Translations under genes and position numbers: made by a program | In this document: in pieces, positions 17,496-26,470 of the stretch | Layout of the letters: each line of letters begins with the position of its first letter | How positions within the stretch are numbered: the stretch's first letter is position 1 | Assembly: GCF_029952525.1 (NCBI RefSeq) | Contig: NZ_JASAOF010000007.1 | Coordinates: forward strand, 62,001-126,000 | Length of the DNA stretch: 64,000 bases | Source of the DNA: Saccharopolyspora ipomoeae | Lineage (GTDB): Bacteria > Actinomycetota > Actinomycetes > Mycobacteriales > Pseudonocardiaceae | Reading direction: 5' to 3' | Notes under the pieces: model-generated | Told to the model about the DNA's origin: nothing | The model's input: the letters and a program-made list of their open reading frames with translations, nothing else | Database searches by the model: none

Positions 17496-18302
17496 ATGAC
17501 CGCGACCGCGGCGACCGAGCAACCGCACTGCCTCGTGGAGCAGCGCGGAGGCGTGCTCGTGGTGACCATGAACCGCCCGGAGGCCAAGAACGCGCTGTCC
17601 GGCGAGATGATCAAGATCATGATCGAGGCGTGGGACCGCGTCGACGACGACCCCGACATCCGGGCCTGCGTGCTCACCGGCGCGGGCGGCGCGTTCTGCG
17701 CGGGCGCCGACCTCAAGAGCATGAGCAACAACCACCCCGGAGACCAGCACGCCCAGGGCTCGTTCAACCCCGCCAAGATCGAGGGCCTGCTCAAGGGCCG
17801 TCGGCTCACCAAGCCGCTGATCGCCGCCGTCGAGGGCCCCGCGATCGCGGGCGGCACCGAGATCCTGCAGGCCACCGACATCCGCGTGGCCGGGGAGAGC
17901 GCGCGCTTCGGCGTCTCCGAGCCGCGCTGGGGCCTGTTCCCGCTGGGTGGCTCGGCCGTGCGGCTCACCCGCCAGATCCCATACACCGTGGCCGCCGATC
18001 TGCTGCTCACCGGACGCCACATCAAGGCGCCGGAGGCCAAGGAGCTCGGGCTGATCGGCCACGTCGTGCCTGACGGAACAGCGCTGGACAAGGCCCTCGA
18101 ACTCGGCGAGATGATCGCCGCGAACGGGCCGCTGGCCGTGCAGGCGATCCTGCGCACCATCCGCGAGACCGAGGCGATCCCCGAGGAGGAGGCCTTCGCC
18201 ATCGAGGCCCGGCACGGCATCGGGGTCTTCATGAGCGAGGACGCCAAGGAGGGCCCGAAGGCCTTCGCGGAGAAGCGCAAGCCGAACTTCCAGGGCAAGT
18301 GA
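17496..18302 (+). CDS. echA19: Enoyl-CoA hydratase EchA19-type
   Basis: A 268-residue crotonase-fold protein. Oxyanion-hole segments are [12 protein letters not shown] (about residues 67-78) and [10 protein letters not shown]. It closely resembles EchA19 (Rv3516), a hydratase of cholesterol side-chain beta-oxidation, and as in Mycobacterium it is followed by an Rv3517-like gene. The start ATG 17496 is preceded by gggaggcgca. A terminator-like hairpin follows at 18309-18334. Confidence 0.85.
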   Translation: MTATAATEQPHCLVEQRGGVLVVTMNRPEAKNALSGEMIKIMIEAWDRVDDDPDIRACVLTGAGGAFCAGADLKSMSNNHPGDQHAQGSFNPAKIEGLLKGRRLTKPLIAAVEGPAIAGGTEILQATDIRVAGESARFGVSEPRWGLFPLGGSAVRLTRQIPYTVAADLLLTGRHIKAPEAKELGLIGHVVPDGTALDKALELGEMIAANGPLAVQAILRTIRETEAIPEEEAFAIEARHGIGVFMSEDAKEGPKAFAEKRKPNFQGK

Positions 18303-18308
18303 GCCTCG

Positions 18309-18334
18309 GGGGCGTCCCCGCGCGGGGGCGCCCC
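18309..18334. terminator. GC-rich hairpin after echA19
   Basis: Arms 18309-18320 and 18323-18334 pair over 12 bp with one mismatch and almost no loop. No T-run follows, so it is a possible weak terminator or processing site rather than a classical intrinsic terminator. Confidence 0.4.
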
Positions 18335-18412
18335 TGATCGGTCCAGCAGCACCGGCACCGGCCGGCCGTCGTTGCAGAGTCGAACGTCCCCGCAATGTCG
18401 CGAGGTGCACGG

Positions 18413-19648
18413 ATGCAGAGCAGCTACGCAACCGAGAGCCGCTACGCGGCGCTGTCCCGGCCCCGGCTGGCCGCGCTGCTGCCGGAGCTGCTGCTGGCGG
18501 GCCAGCTGATCGACCGGTCGGCGATGGCCTGGTGCATCTCGTCGTTCGGCCGCGAGGAGATGACGCGGATCGCCGTCGAGGAGTGGATGGCGGCCAGCCC
18601 GATCTACACCCGGCGGATGCAGGAAGCGCTGGACTACCGCGGCGACGACGTGGTGACGATCTTCAAGGGACTGCAGCTCGACATCGGAGCTCCGCCCCAG
18701 TTCATGGACTTCCGCTACACCGTGCACGACCCGTGGTCCGGGGAGTTCCACCTCGACCACTGCGGTGCGCTGATGGACGTCGAGCCGATGGGCGAGCGCT
18801 ACGTGCGGGCGATGTGCCACGACATCGAGGACCCGACCTTCGACGCCACCGCGGTCGCCACGAACCCGAAGGCGCAGGTCCGACCGGTGCACCGGCCGCC
18901 GCGGGTGCCGAGCGACCGGCAGCCGCACTGCGCGTGGACGGTGCGCATCGACGACTCGCACCCGCCGGTCTCCCCCAGCCCCGACTGCCTGGCGCTGCGC
19001 GAGTCCCGGGCGGCGACCCTGCCGCTGTCGCCCGTCGACCCGTCCGAGGACGGGCGCGGCGACTACACCGGTCCGCTGCTGAGCGACCTGGACTTCGGCG
19101 AGTTCAGCACCTCCGCGCTGGTGCGGATGGCCGACGAGGTGTGCCTGCAGATGCACCTGCTCAACCTGGGTTTCGTCCGCGCGGTGTCGCGGCGGACCGA
19201 CGACCCGCGGGAGATCTGCACCAAGCAGCTGGTGGGCATCGCCGGGATCGCCGCCGAACGCCTCCACGCCGCGCTCGGACTTCCCGGCGGTGTCGCGGGG
19301 GCGCTGCGGACCCTGGAGCTGCACCCGCTGCTCAACCCCGCCGCCTACGTGCGCGCGTCCCGGGAGGACGACGCGATCACCGTGCGGCCCGGACCGGCGC
19401 ACGACGACGGGGCGTGGATCTCGTTGTGCGGGCCCGATTCCACCGCCGCGCTGCAGGCCGTGGTGCGCGCGGTCGACCCCCGGCTCGACGTCGCCGTCGC
19501 GGGCACCGCGGACGCCTGGACCGCGCGGGTCGTCACCCGCGACGACCCGGCGCCGGAGTTCGACGAGGTGGCCGTGACCCGCATCAGCACCGGGGCGAGC
19601 TTCGAGTTCCGGCCCCGGAAGTCCCTGCCCATCACGCCAGTTCGGTGA
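18413..19648 (+). CDS. Conserved steroid-cluster protein of unknown function (Rv3517-like)
   Basis: A 411-residue protein with no motif I can tie to an enzyme class. It has two halves: residues 1-160 with an SAMAWCISSFGREEMTRIAVEEWM segment and an HDPWSGEFHLDHCGALMDVEPMGER segment, and a second half with EVCLQMHLLNLGF. It follows echA19 as in the M. tuberculosis cholesterol cluster (Rv3516-Rv3517). ATG 18413 was chosen because gagg lies 7 bases upstream; ATG 18395 is an in-frame alternative. Soluble, no signal peptide. Confidence 0.78.
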   Translation: MQSSYATESRYAALSRPRLAALLPELLLAGQLIDRSAMAWCISSFGREEMTRIAVEEWMAASPIYTRRMQEALDYRGDDVVTIFKGLQLDIGAPPQFMDFRYTVHDPWSGEFHLDHCGALMDVEPMGERYVRAMCHDIEDPTFDATAVATNPKAQVRPVHRPPRVPSDRQPHCAWTVRIDDSHPPVSPSPDCLALRESRAATLPLSPVDPSEDGRGDYTGPLLSDLDFGEFSTSALVRMADEVCLQMHLLNLGFVRAVSRRTDDPREICTKQLVGIAGIAAERLHAALGLPGGVAGALRTLELHPLLNPAAYVRASREDDAITVRPGPAHDDGAWISLCGPDSTAALQAVVRAVDPRLDVAVAGTADAWTARVVTRDDPAPEFDEVAVTRISTGASFEFRPRKSLPITPVR

Positions 19649-19659
19649 GGAGAGCCACG

Positions 19660-21309
19660 ATGACCGGCACGAGCTTCGCCCTGTCCGAGGTCTTCCGTAC
19701 GGTCGCCGAGGCGGTTCCCGACCAGGAGGTGCTGGTCTGGGGCGAGCGGCGGTTCAGCTACGCGCAGCTCAACGCGCGCATCGACGGCGTCGCGCACTAC
19801 CTGGCCGAGCGGGGATTCGGCTGCCACGCACCGCGCGAGCGGCTGGCCGGGCACGAGTCCGGGCAGCACCACGTCGGGATCTACCTGCACAACGGCAACG
19901 AGTACCTGGAAGCGCTGGTCGGGGCGCTGCGGGCGCGCGCGGTGCCGTTCAACGTCAACTACCGCTACGTGGCCGAGGAGCTGCTCTACCTGTTCCGCGA
20001 CGCCGGCGCCGAAGCGCTGGTGTTCCACTCCGCGTTCGCGCCGCAGGTCGCCGAGATCCGGGACCGATTACCCGGTCTGCGGCTGCTGATCCAGGTCGAC
20101 GACGACAGCGGGAACCCGCTGCTGCCGGGCGCGGTCGCGTACGAGTCCATCGTGGACACCCCCGGGGAGGCTCCCGAGCCGAGCGGGGACGATCTCTACC
20201 TGCTCTACACCGGTGGGACGACCGGGATGCCCAAGGGCGTGATGTGGCGGCAGCACGACGCCTACGTCAGCGCGATGGGCGGAACCCCGTTCGGCAGCGC
20301 CGAGCCCTACCGCTCCTACGACCAGATCGCCGAGGCCGCGCGGGCCGGTGGCGGCGGCATGCGGCTGATCATGACGGCGCCGTTCATGCACGGCGCCGCG
20401 CAGTGGTCGACCTTCCACATGATCACCCAGGGCGGTGCGATCGTGCTGCCGACCGATCCGACGCGCCTGGACTGGCCGGACGTGCTGCGCACCGTCGAGC
20501 GGGAGCGGGTGGTCAGCGTCCCGGTGGTCGGCGACGCGATGGCCCGGCCGATGGTGGCCGAGCTGGAGCGCGGGGACTACGACCTCTCCGGGGTGTTCGC
20601 CGTGCAGAACGGCGGCGCGCCGCTGACCCCGACCGTGCGCGCCCGGCTGCGGGCGCAGCTGCCGAACGTGCTGTTCGTCGACACCGTCGGATCGTCGGAG
20701 ACGGGGATCCAGATGAGCCAGGTCGCCGACGGGAACGGTGCCGACACCGGCGTTTTCACCCCCGCCGAGGACACCACGGTCCTCGACGACGACCTCACCC
20801 GCGAGCTCTCCCCCGGTGAGGGCCAGGGCTGGCTCGCCCGGCACGGCCTGGTACCGCTGGGCTACCTCGGCGACGCCGAGAAGACGGCCCGGACGTTCCC
20901 GGTCGTCGGCGGGACCCGCTACAGCGTCCCGGGCGACCGCGCGGTCCGCCTGGAGGACGGCCGGATCCAGCTGCTCGGCCGCCAGAGCGTCACCATCAAC
21001 TCCGGCGGCGAGAAGATCTTCGTCGAGGAGGTCGAGCGCGCCCTGGCCGCCCACCCGGCCATCGCCGACGTCATCGTCACCGGCCGCCCCTCCGACCGCT
21101 GGGGCCAGGAAGTGGTCGCCATCGTAGAAGTCCTCGATGGCGAAGAGGTCTCGGACGAAGCACTCCTCGCCGAAGCGGCCCACCACGTAGCCCGCTACAA
21201 GCTTCCCAAGGCCATCCTCCGGGTCCCCCAGATCCAGCGCTCACCCAGCGGAAAGGCCGACTACCGATGGGCCAAGACCCAAGCCGAGAAGTCCGCGATC
21301 GAAGGCTGA
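19660..21309 (+). CDS. Acyl-CoA synthetase (FadD19-like paralogue)
   Basis: A 549-residue adenylate-forming ligase. The P-loop-like motif is YLLYTGGTTGMPKGVMWRQ, the acceptor motif is DTVGSSETG, and the C-terminal SGGEKIFVEEVE and SPSGKADYRW (catalytic Lys) are intact. It resembles FadD19-type steroid side-chain CoA ligases and the neighbouring fadD19 at 22856, but has an insertion near residue 60 (CHAPRERLAGHESGQ) not seen there. It starts 11 bp after the Rv3517-like gene, so it is in the kstD operon. Specificity is unknown. Confidence 0.87.
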   Translation: MTGTSFALSEVFRTVAEAVPDQEVLVWGERRFSYAQLNARIDGVAHYLAERGFGCHAPRERLAGHESGQHHVGIYLHNGNEYLEALVGALRARAVPFNVNYRYVAEELLYLFRDAGAEALVFHSAFAPQVAEIRDRLPGLRLLIQVDDDSGNPLLPGAVAYESIVDTPGEAPEPSGDDLYLLYTGGTTGMPKGVMWRQHDAYVSAMGGTPFGSAEPYRSYDQIAEAARAGGGGMRLIMTAPFMHGAAQWSTFHMITQGGAIVLPTDPTRLDWPDVLRTVERERVVSVPVVGDAMARPMVAELERGDYDLSGVFAVQNGGAPLTPTVRARLRAQLPNVLFVDTVGSSETGIQMSQVADGNGADTGVFTPAEDTTVLDDDLTRELSPGEGQGWLARHGLVPLGYLGDAEKTARTFPVVGGTRYSVPGDRAVRLEDGRIQLLGRQSVTINSGGEKIFVEEVERALAAHPAIADVIVTGRPSDRWGQEVVAIVEVLDGEEVSDEALLAEAAHHVARYKLPKAILRVPQIQRSPSGKADYRWAKTQAEKSAIEG

Positions 21310-21351
21310 CTCCACCCCGAGGAGGCGGCGTCGCGTTGCCGACGTCCGTTG

Positions 21352-21431
21352 CCAGGGGACAGTTTTAGCCATAATCACCCATGATCAATGTCCCTTTTGT
21401 CCGGTCAATTATGGCTAAAACTGTCCCCTGG
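21352..21431. repeat. 80-bp palindromic element, copy 2
   Basis: Arms 21352-21375 and 21408-21431 are perfectly complementary over 24 bases around a 32-base centre, the same geometry as at 9381-9460. The inner 18 bases are identical to copy 1, while the outer six are ccaggg instead of ctgttg and remain paired within the copy. It lies in the 219-bp gap between two convergent genes. Confidence 0.9.
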
Positions 21432-21528
21432 TGAGGAACACCGCCACCACGACGCCACCTCCGGGAGGTACGGACGTGAGAAACCCTCCCGGCCGGGGTG
21501 TGGGCCGGGAGGGCGTCGGAGGTGGATC

Positions 21529-22632
21529 TCAGCGGAGCTTGTCGAGGCGGGTGAAGGTGTCCTCGACTTCGCGGAGGAGGTCGTCGAAGACCTCGGCCAC
21601 CGGGCGGATCTCGTTCATGCGGCCGACGATCTGGCCGACCGGCATGGAGACCGCCTGGGGGTCGCTGGCGCGCATCATGCGCTGGTGGGCGTCGGCGACC
21701 AGGATGTTCTGCAGCGGCATCGGCAGCGGCTGCGGGGCGTCCGGAGCGGCCCACGCCTCGGTCCACTTGGTCTTGAGCAGTCGTGCAGGTTTGCCGGTGT
21801 AGATGCGGGAGCGGACGGTGTCGCTGGAGTTCGCCGCGAGCAGCGCCTCCTGGGTGACCGAATCGCCCATCGTCATGCCGTACTCGGCCGTGGTCAGCCA
21901 GTACGAGCCCATCCACGCGCCCGAGGCGCCGAGCGCCAGCGCCGCGGCGATCTGCCGCCCGGTCCCGATGCCGCCCGCGGCGAGCACCGGGGCGCGACCG
22001 GCGAGGGCGTCGACGATCTCCGGGACCAGCACCATCGTGGCGATCTCGCCGGTGTGCCCACCGGCCTCGTGGCCCTGGGCGACGACGATGTCCACCCCGT
22101 TGTCGACGTGCCGCTTGGCGTGCTCGGCCTTGCCGGCCAGGGCCGCCACCAGCACGTCGTGCGAGTGGGCCTGCTCGATGATGTCCACCGGCGGGGAGCC
22201 GAGCGCGTTGGCGATCAGCGCGATCGGGTGCCGCAGCGCCACGTCGACGTGCGAGCGGGCCACCGAGTGCAGCCAGCCCAGCACTCCCCCGCGCTCCTTC
22301 TCATCTTCGGGCAGCTCCGGGACGCCGAGCTCGGCGAGGGTCCGCTCGACGAACGCGCGGTGCTCGGCCGGGATCAGCGAGTCCAGGTCTACCTGCGTGC
22401 CTTCGGTGGGGATCTTGGCCGGCATCACGACGTCGACGCCGTAGGGCTTGCCGTCGGTGTTGGCGTCCATCCAGTCCAGCACCCGGTCGAGCTCGTCGGG
22501 GTCGTTGAACCGCACGCACCCCAGCACCCCCAGCCCACCGGCCTTGCTGACCGCGGCGGCGACGTGCTCGGACGGCGTGAACGCGACGATCGGGTGCTCG
22601 ATCCCGAGCGTGTCGCACAGCGAAGTTCGCAT
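21529..22632 (-). CDS. Nitronate monooxygenase / NPD-family flavoprotein
   Basis: A 367-residue FMN TIM-barrel protein of the 2-nitropropane-dioxygenase-like family. Signature text is HPIVAFTPSEHVAAAVSKAGGLGVLG at the N-terminus, QGHEAGGHTGEIATMVLVPEIVDAL (FMN-phosphate region) and PVLAAGGIGTGRQIAAALALGA. It differs from IpdC at 58967. Its position behind fadD19 on the same strand suggests an FMN-dependent step on a sterol intermediate. The family name does not imply nitronate as the real substrate. Confidence 0.85.
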   Translation of the reverse strand: MRTSLCDTLGIEHPIVAFTPSEHVAAAVSKAGGLGVLGCVRFNDPDELDRVLDWMDANTDGKPYGVDVVMPAKIPTEGTQVDLDSLIPAEHRAFVERTLAELGVPELPEDEKERGGVLGWLHSVARSHVDVALRHPIALIANALGSPPVDIIEQAHSHDVLVAALAGKAEHAKRHVDNGVDIVVAQGHEAGGHTGEIATMVLVPEIVDALAGRAPVLAAGGIGTGRQIAAALALGASGAWMGSYWLTTAEYGMTMGDSVTQEALLAANSSDTVRSRIYTGKPARLLKTKWTEAWAAPDAPQPLPMPLQNILVADAHQRMMRASDPQAVSMPVGQIVGRMNEIRPVAEVFDDLLREVEDTFTRLDKLR

Positions 22633-22667
22633 TGACTTCCTCTCAAAACCCTGTTTCGTGCTCGTTC

Positions 22668-22850
22668 TGCGTAGCGGTGCGGGTAGCGGAACCTGAGACG
22701 CCGCCTGGGTCCGGGCGCCACTCCTGATGTATGCCAATACACGGCGTCGCGGCGTCCTCCCCAGACGGCGTCTCAGAACCCGCGGCGGTGCCAGGTGCTG
22801 ACGTGGTGGAAGAGAAAGCGGCTCCACCGCTTGCGCACAGCGCCTTGAAG
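22668..22850 (-). repeat. About 183-bp structured intercistronic element, copy 1
   Basis: Matches 40779-40955 along its length, with shared stretches such as gcgccactcctgatgt and acacggcgtcgcggcg. Arms 22693-22709 and 22760-22776 pair over 17 bases (one mismatch), and a small hairpin lies at 22816-22832 (aagcgg-ctcca-ccgctt). In the second copy both stems have different bases but still pair. It lies between fadD19 and the NPD gene, both on the minus strand; orientation relative to transcription is the same at the other copy. Confidence 0.88.
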
Positions 22851-22855
22851 ACGAA

Positions 22856-24496
22856 TCAGCGCGCGGCGGATTTCCGCGTGGGTTCGTTGACTTCCGTCGG
22901 GGCGTGGTCCTCGGTGTGCTTGCGCGCCCACGGGTAGTCGGGCTTGCCGCTGGGCGAGCGGGTGATCTGCTCGACTATCCACAGGCTGCGCGGCACCTTG
23001 TAACCGGCGATGACCTGGCGCGCGTGGGCGTCGAGCTCGGAGAGGCTCGGCGACGCGCCTTCGCGGGGCTGCACAAGCGCGGCCACCCGCTGGCCCATCC
23101 GCTCGTCGGGCACGCCGACGACGAGCACGTCGAAGACGTCGGGGTGCGACTTCAGCGCGCTCTCGACCTCCTCGGGGAAGACCTTCTCGCCACCGGTGTT
23201 GATCGACATGTTCCCGCGGCCGAGCAGCGTGACCGTCCCGTCGGCTTCCAGCCGCGCGTAGTCGCCGGGCACGACGTAGCGGGTGCCGTCGACCTCGACG
23301 AACACCGAGGCGGACTTCTCCGGGTCCTTGTAGTAGCCCAGCGGCACGTGCCCGGACTTGGCCAGCCAGCCGATCTGCCCGGTTCCCGGTTCCAGCGGCT
23401 TGTTGTCGTCGTCGATGACGATGAGCTTGCGGTCCGCGGTGACGCGCGGACCTTCGGACTGCACGCCGTCCTTGGTGACGATGCCGATGCCGCCGAAACC
23501 GGTCTCCGAGGAGCCGATCGCGTCGGTGATCACGACGTTGGGCAGCGCGTCGAGGTACTGGTGCTTGACCGAGGTGGAGAACAGCGCCGCGGTCGAGGAG
23601 ATCGCGACCACCGAGGACGCGTCGTAGCCTCCCTCGTTGAGCGCCTCGATCATCGGCCGCGCCATCGCGTCCCCGACGATGGCCAGCACGTTGACCCCGT
23701 TGCGCTCCACGGCCTTCCACACCTCGTGCGGATCGAACTCGGGCACGAAAACGGTGGTGGCGCAGGCGAAGAGGTTGCCGAAGGTGGCCCACTGCGCGGC
23801 GCCGTGGATGAACGGTGCGGCCGGAAGTCGCACCAGGCCGCCGGTTTCCGCGCCGGTGCGCGCGAGTTCCCACTCGTCCTTGACGTATTCACCGGTCATG
23901 AAGTCGATGCCGCCGCCGAGGACGCGCCACACGTCCTCCTGGCGCCACATGACGCCCTTGGGCATGCCGGTGGTGCCGCCGGTGTAGAGCAGGTAGAGGT
24001 CGTCGGCGCTGCGCTCGGCGAAGTCGCGGTCGGCGCGGGAGGCCGCGAGCGCGGACTCGTACTCGACGCCGTCGTACCGGGCGTAGTCGTCGTCCGAACC
24101 GTCCTCGATCACTAGAACGTGATTCAGACCCGGAACCTGCGGCAGCACCTCGGCGACGTGGTCGCTGTAGCGCCGCTCGTGGACCAGCGCGACCATGTCC
24201 GCGTTGGAGAAGATGTACTGCAACTCGGCGGGCACGTACCGGTAGTTCACGTTGATCGCGACAGCGCGCAGCTTGTACGCCGCGAGCATCGCCTCCAGCG
24301 CCTCGATTGAGTTCCTGGAGTACACACCGATGTGCGCGCCGGGCCCGACGCCGCGGGCGGCGAGGTGGTGCGCCAGCCGGTTGGAGCGCTCCTCCAGTTC
24401 CGAGAACGTCACCTGGCGCTCGCCGCAGACCACTGCGACGCGCTCAGGGACCAGGTCGACTGCGTGCTCGAAGAGATCTGCGATGTTGAGTGCCAC
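22856..24496 (-). CDS. fadD19: Steroid side-chain acyl-CoA synthetase FadD19
   Basis: A 546-residue ligase that activates C26/C24 side-chain carboxylates of sterols to CoA thioesters. The text parallels M. tuberculosis FadD19 through its whole length: VALNIADLFEHAVDLVPERVAVVCG at the start, MVALVHERRYSDHVAEVLP, LLYTGGTTGMPKGVMWR, DAIGSSETGFGG, NTGGEKVFPEEVE, and SPSGKPDYPWA (catalytic Lys). The start is GTG 24496, giving family length. A KstR-type box lies 10 bp upstream. Confidence 0.92.
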   Translation of the reverse strand: MALNIADLFEHAVDLVPERVAVVCGERQVTFSELEERSNRLAHHLAARGVGPGAHIGVYSRNSIEALEAMLAAYKLRAVAINVNYRYVPAELQYIFSNADMVALVHERRYSDHVAEVLPQVPGLNHVLVIEDGSDDDYARYDGVEYESALAASRADRDFAERSADDLYLLYTGGTTGMPKGVMWRQEDVWRVLGGGIDFMTGEYVKDEWELARTGAETGGLVRLPAAPFIHGAAQWATFGNLFACATTVFVPEFDPHEVWKAVERNGVNVLAIVGDAMARPMIEALNEGGYDASSVVAISSTAALFSTSVKHQYLDALPNVVITDAIGSSETGFGGIGIVTKDGVQSEGPRVTADRKLIVIDDDNKPLEPGTGQIGWLAKSGHVPLGYYKDPEKSASVFVEVDGTRYVVPGDYARLEADGTVTLLGRGNMSINTGGEKVFPEEVESALKSHPDVFDVLVVGVPDERMGQRVAALVQPREGASPSLSELDAHARQVIAGYKVPRSLWIVEQITRSPSGKPDYPWARKHTEDHAPTEVNEPTRKSAAR

Positions 24497-24506
24497 TCGA
24501 AAAAAG

Positions 24507-24520
24507 TAGAACGTGTTATC
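24507..24520. promoter_or_regulatory. KstR-type operator upstream of fadD19
   Basis: tagaacgtgttatc matches TnnAACnnGTTnnA except the last base. It is almost adjacent to the fadD19 GTG start, so the transcript leader must be very short. Confidence 0.7.
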
Positions 24521-24652
24521 GCGGAAGACAAGGGGTCGGTGGAGGTACCGCGAAATGGGCGATCCGCCATCACCGGCCTCGATGGGCAGCACGGAACCGC
24601 GCGCGGCGGCCGGGTTCGCCGCCGCACGCGGTCGCGCGCGGATCACCGCAGC

Positions 24653-26203
24653 TCAGATCGCCTTCTCGCGGCCTTCCCAGTACGGGTCGCGCAGCTTGCG
24701 CTTGTAGAGCTTGCCGTTGGGGTCGCGCGGCAGTTCATCGACGTAGTCGATGCTGCGCGGGACCTTGAACTTGGCGAGCCGCTCGCGGGCGTAGGCCAGC
24801 AGCTCCCCGGAGAGCTCGTCACCGGGCGCCACGCCGTCGGCGGGCTGGACGACGGCCTTGACCTCCTCGCCCCAGTCGTCGTGCGGCACGCCGAACACGG
24901 CCACGTCGGCGACCTTGGCGTGCACCGACAGCGCGCTCTCGATCTCGGCCGGGTAGATGTTCACCCCGCCGGAGATGATCATGTCGTTGCGCCGGTCGCA
25001 CAGGTACAGGTAGCCGTCCTCGTCGAGGTACCCGACGTCGCCGAGGGTGAACAGGTCCCCGACGCGTGCTTCCTGGGTCTTCTTCCTGTCGTTGTGGTAC
25101 TCGAAGGTCGACCCGCCCATCTGCATGTAGACGGTGCCGATCTCCCCGGCGGGCAGCTCGGCGCCATCGTCGCCGAGCACCCGCACCACAGAGCCCGGCC
25201 ACGGCTTGCCCACCGAACCGGGTTTGCGCAGCCACTCGTCGGCCATGATCGTCGTACCGCCACCCTCGGTGGCCGCGTAGTACTCGACGACCACCGGGCC
25301 CCACCAGTCCAGCATCGCGCGCTTGACCTCCTGCGGGCACGGCGCGGCGCCGTGGATCATGGTGCGCAGCGAGGAGACGTCGTAGCGCTCGCGGGTCTCG
25401 GCCGGCAGCGCCAGCAGCCGGTGGAACTGGGTGGGCACCATGTGGCTGTGGGTGACGCGGTGCTCCTCGATGAGCCGCAGCATCTCCTCGGCCCCCCAGC
25501 GGTCCATCAGCACCGCGGTGTGCCCGAACTGGATCGAGATGCTCACGAAGTTGAGCACCGCCGTGTGGTACAGCGGCGATCCGCACAGGTGCACGTGGTC
25601 GTCGAAGGGCTTGAGCCCGAACACCCCGAAGAACCACGCGTTCGCGGCGGGCACGTCGTCGGGATCGGCCCCGCTCAGCGGTCTGCGCACGCCCTTGGGG
25701 CGACCGGTGGTGCCCGAGGTGTAGAGCATCGGCGAGCCCGTGGTGCGCACGTCGGGCCGCTTGGCGGGTTCGTCGGCGCCGAGGTTGGCCAGCGGCTGGA
25801 AGCCCGGCACCTCGCCGACGGCGAAGCGGGCCTCGCTGGACAGGCCGCTGCGCGCGGCGGCGTCGGAGGCGGCCTCGGCGAAGCGCTCGTGCGCGATGAA
25901 CGCCTTGGCGCCGCTGTCCTCGACGATGTAGGCGACCTCGGGCCCGACGAGGTGCCAGTTGACGGTCACCACGTACAACCCGGTCTGGATGGCCGCGAAG
26001 TAGGCGGCGAGCAGGTCGGCACCGTTGGGCAGCATCAGCACGATGCTGTCGCCCGGTTCCAGCCCCATGCTCTGCAGCCCGCGGCCGTACCGGTCGGCGG
26101 CGGAGGCGAGCTCGGCGTAACTCACCGAGCCACCGTCCGGCGAGACCACGGCCGTGCGGTTCGGCTGCTGGTCGGCGATGTTCCACAGTCCTATGTCGGC
26201 CAC
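24653..26203 (-). CDS. Acyl-CoA synthetase (third FadD of the region)
   Basis: A 516-residue AMP-forming acyl-CoA ligase: MLYTSGTTGRPKGVRRP, YYAATEGGGTTIM, GDVGYLDEDGYLYLCDR, NDMIISGGVNIYPAEIE and DPNGKLYKRKLR with the catalytic Lys. It is clearly a different subgroup from the two FadD19-like enzymes. The substrate is unknown; a perfect KstR operator 46 bp upstream indicates steroid-linked expression. It shares the minus strand with fadD19, 156 bp away, and has its own promoter. Confidence 0.87.
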   Translation of the reverse strand: MADIGLWNIADQQPNRTAVVSPDGGSVSYAELASAADRYGRGLQSMGLEPGDSIVLMLPNGADLLAAYFAAIQTGLYVVTVNWHLVGPEVAYIVEDSGAKAFIAHERFAEAASDAAARSGLSSEARFAVGEVPGFQPLANLGADEPAKRPDVRTTGSPMLYTSGTTGRPKGVRRPLSGADPDDVPAANAWFFGVFGLKPFDDHVHLCGSPLYHTAVLNFVSISIQFGHTAVLMDRWGAEEMLRLIEEHRVTHSHMVPTQFHRLLALPAETRERYDVSSLRTMIHGAAPCPQEVKRAMLDWWGPVVVEYYAATEGGGTTIMADEWLRKPGSVGKPWPGSVVRVLGDDGAELPAGEIGTVYMQMGGSTFEYHNDRKKTQEARVGDLFTLGDVGYLDEDGYLYLCDRRNDMIISGGVNIYPAEIESALSVHAKVADVAVFGVPHDDWGEEVKAVVQPADGVAPGDELSGELLAYARERLAKFKVPRSIDYVDELPRDPNGKLYKRKLRDPYWEGREKAI

Positions 26204-26249
26204 GGCGGACTCCTGTCGACGGCGAGAGCGTTCCCCAGCCGAACAAACC

Positions 26250-26263
26250 TAGAACGTGTTGCA
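26250..26263. promoter_or_regulatory. KstR operator (perfect) upstream of the third FadD
   Basis: tagaacgtgttgca fully matches TnnAACnnGTTnnA. It is the only regulatory site recognised in the 403-bp gap 26204-26606; the rest of that gap holds palindromic repeats and no credible gene. Confidence 0.82.
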
Positions 26264-26368
26264 GTTCTAGGGCAAGACCACCTGGCGAACCACCACCGAC
26301 ACCCCACCTCACCCGACACCGAGCCGCAAGAACAAATTCCACCCCACTCCCCCAGGATCACCACCCCA

Positions 26369-26464
26369 CCCGGATTACCGCCGCAATCGGGTGCCCGATT
26401 ACCGGAGTAATCGGGGGTGGGAATACGGCGGTAATCTGGCGCCCGATTGCGGCGGTAATCCGGG
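26369..26464. repeat. GATTAC/GTAATC palindromic repeat, copy 1
   Basis: Outer arms 26369-26395 and 26438-26464 are complementary over 27 bases with one mismatch. A smaller hairpin (ccgattac-cgga-gtaatcgg) is nested inside at about 26395-26414. The unit ggattaccgccg is repeated in both directions. A related unit is at 55618-55757. It lies in the gap between a FadD start and the stop of an LLM gene, both on the minus strand. Confidence 0.85.
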
Positions 26465-26470
26465 TTTTGG

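Noticed and set aside
18395..18412. ATG 18395 as start of the Rv3517-like gene
   Set aside because: It lacks a ribosome site; ATG 18413 in the same frame has gagg at proper distance.
21352..21431. Insertion sequence or transposon ends
   Set aside because: There is no transposase gene between or near the palindromic copies, and no direct target duplications flank them. Kept as repeats, not mobile elements.
22631..22660. Possible KstR box in aaaaccctgtttcg upstream of the NPD gene
   Set aside because: The spacing between AAC and GTT-like halves is three bases instead of two and the left half is imperfect.
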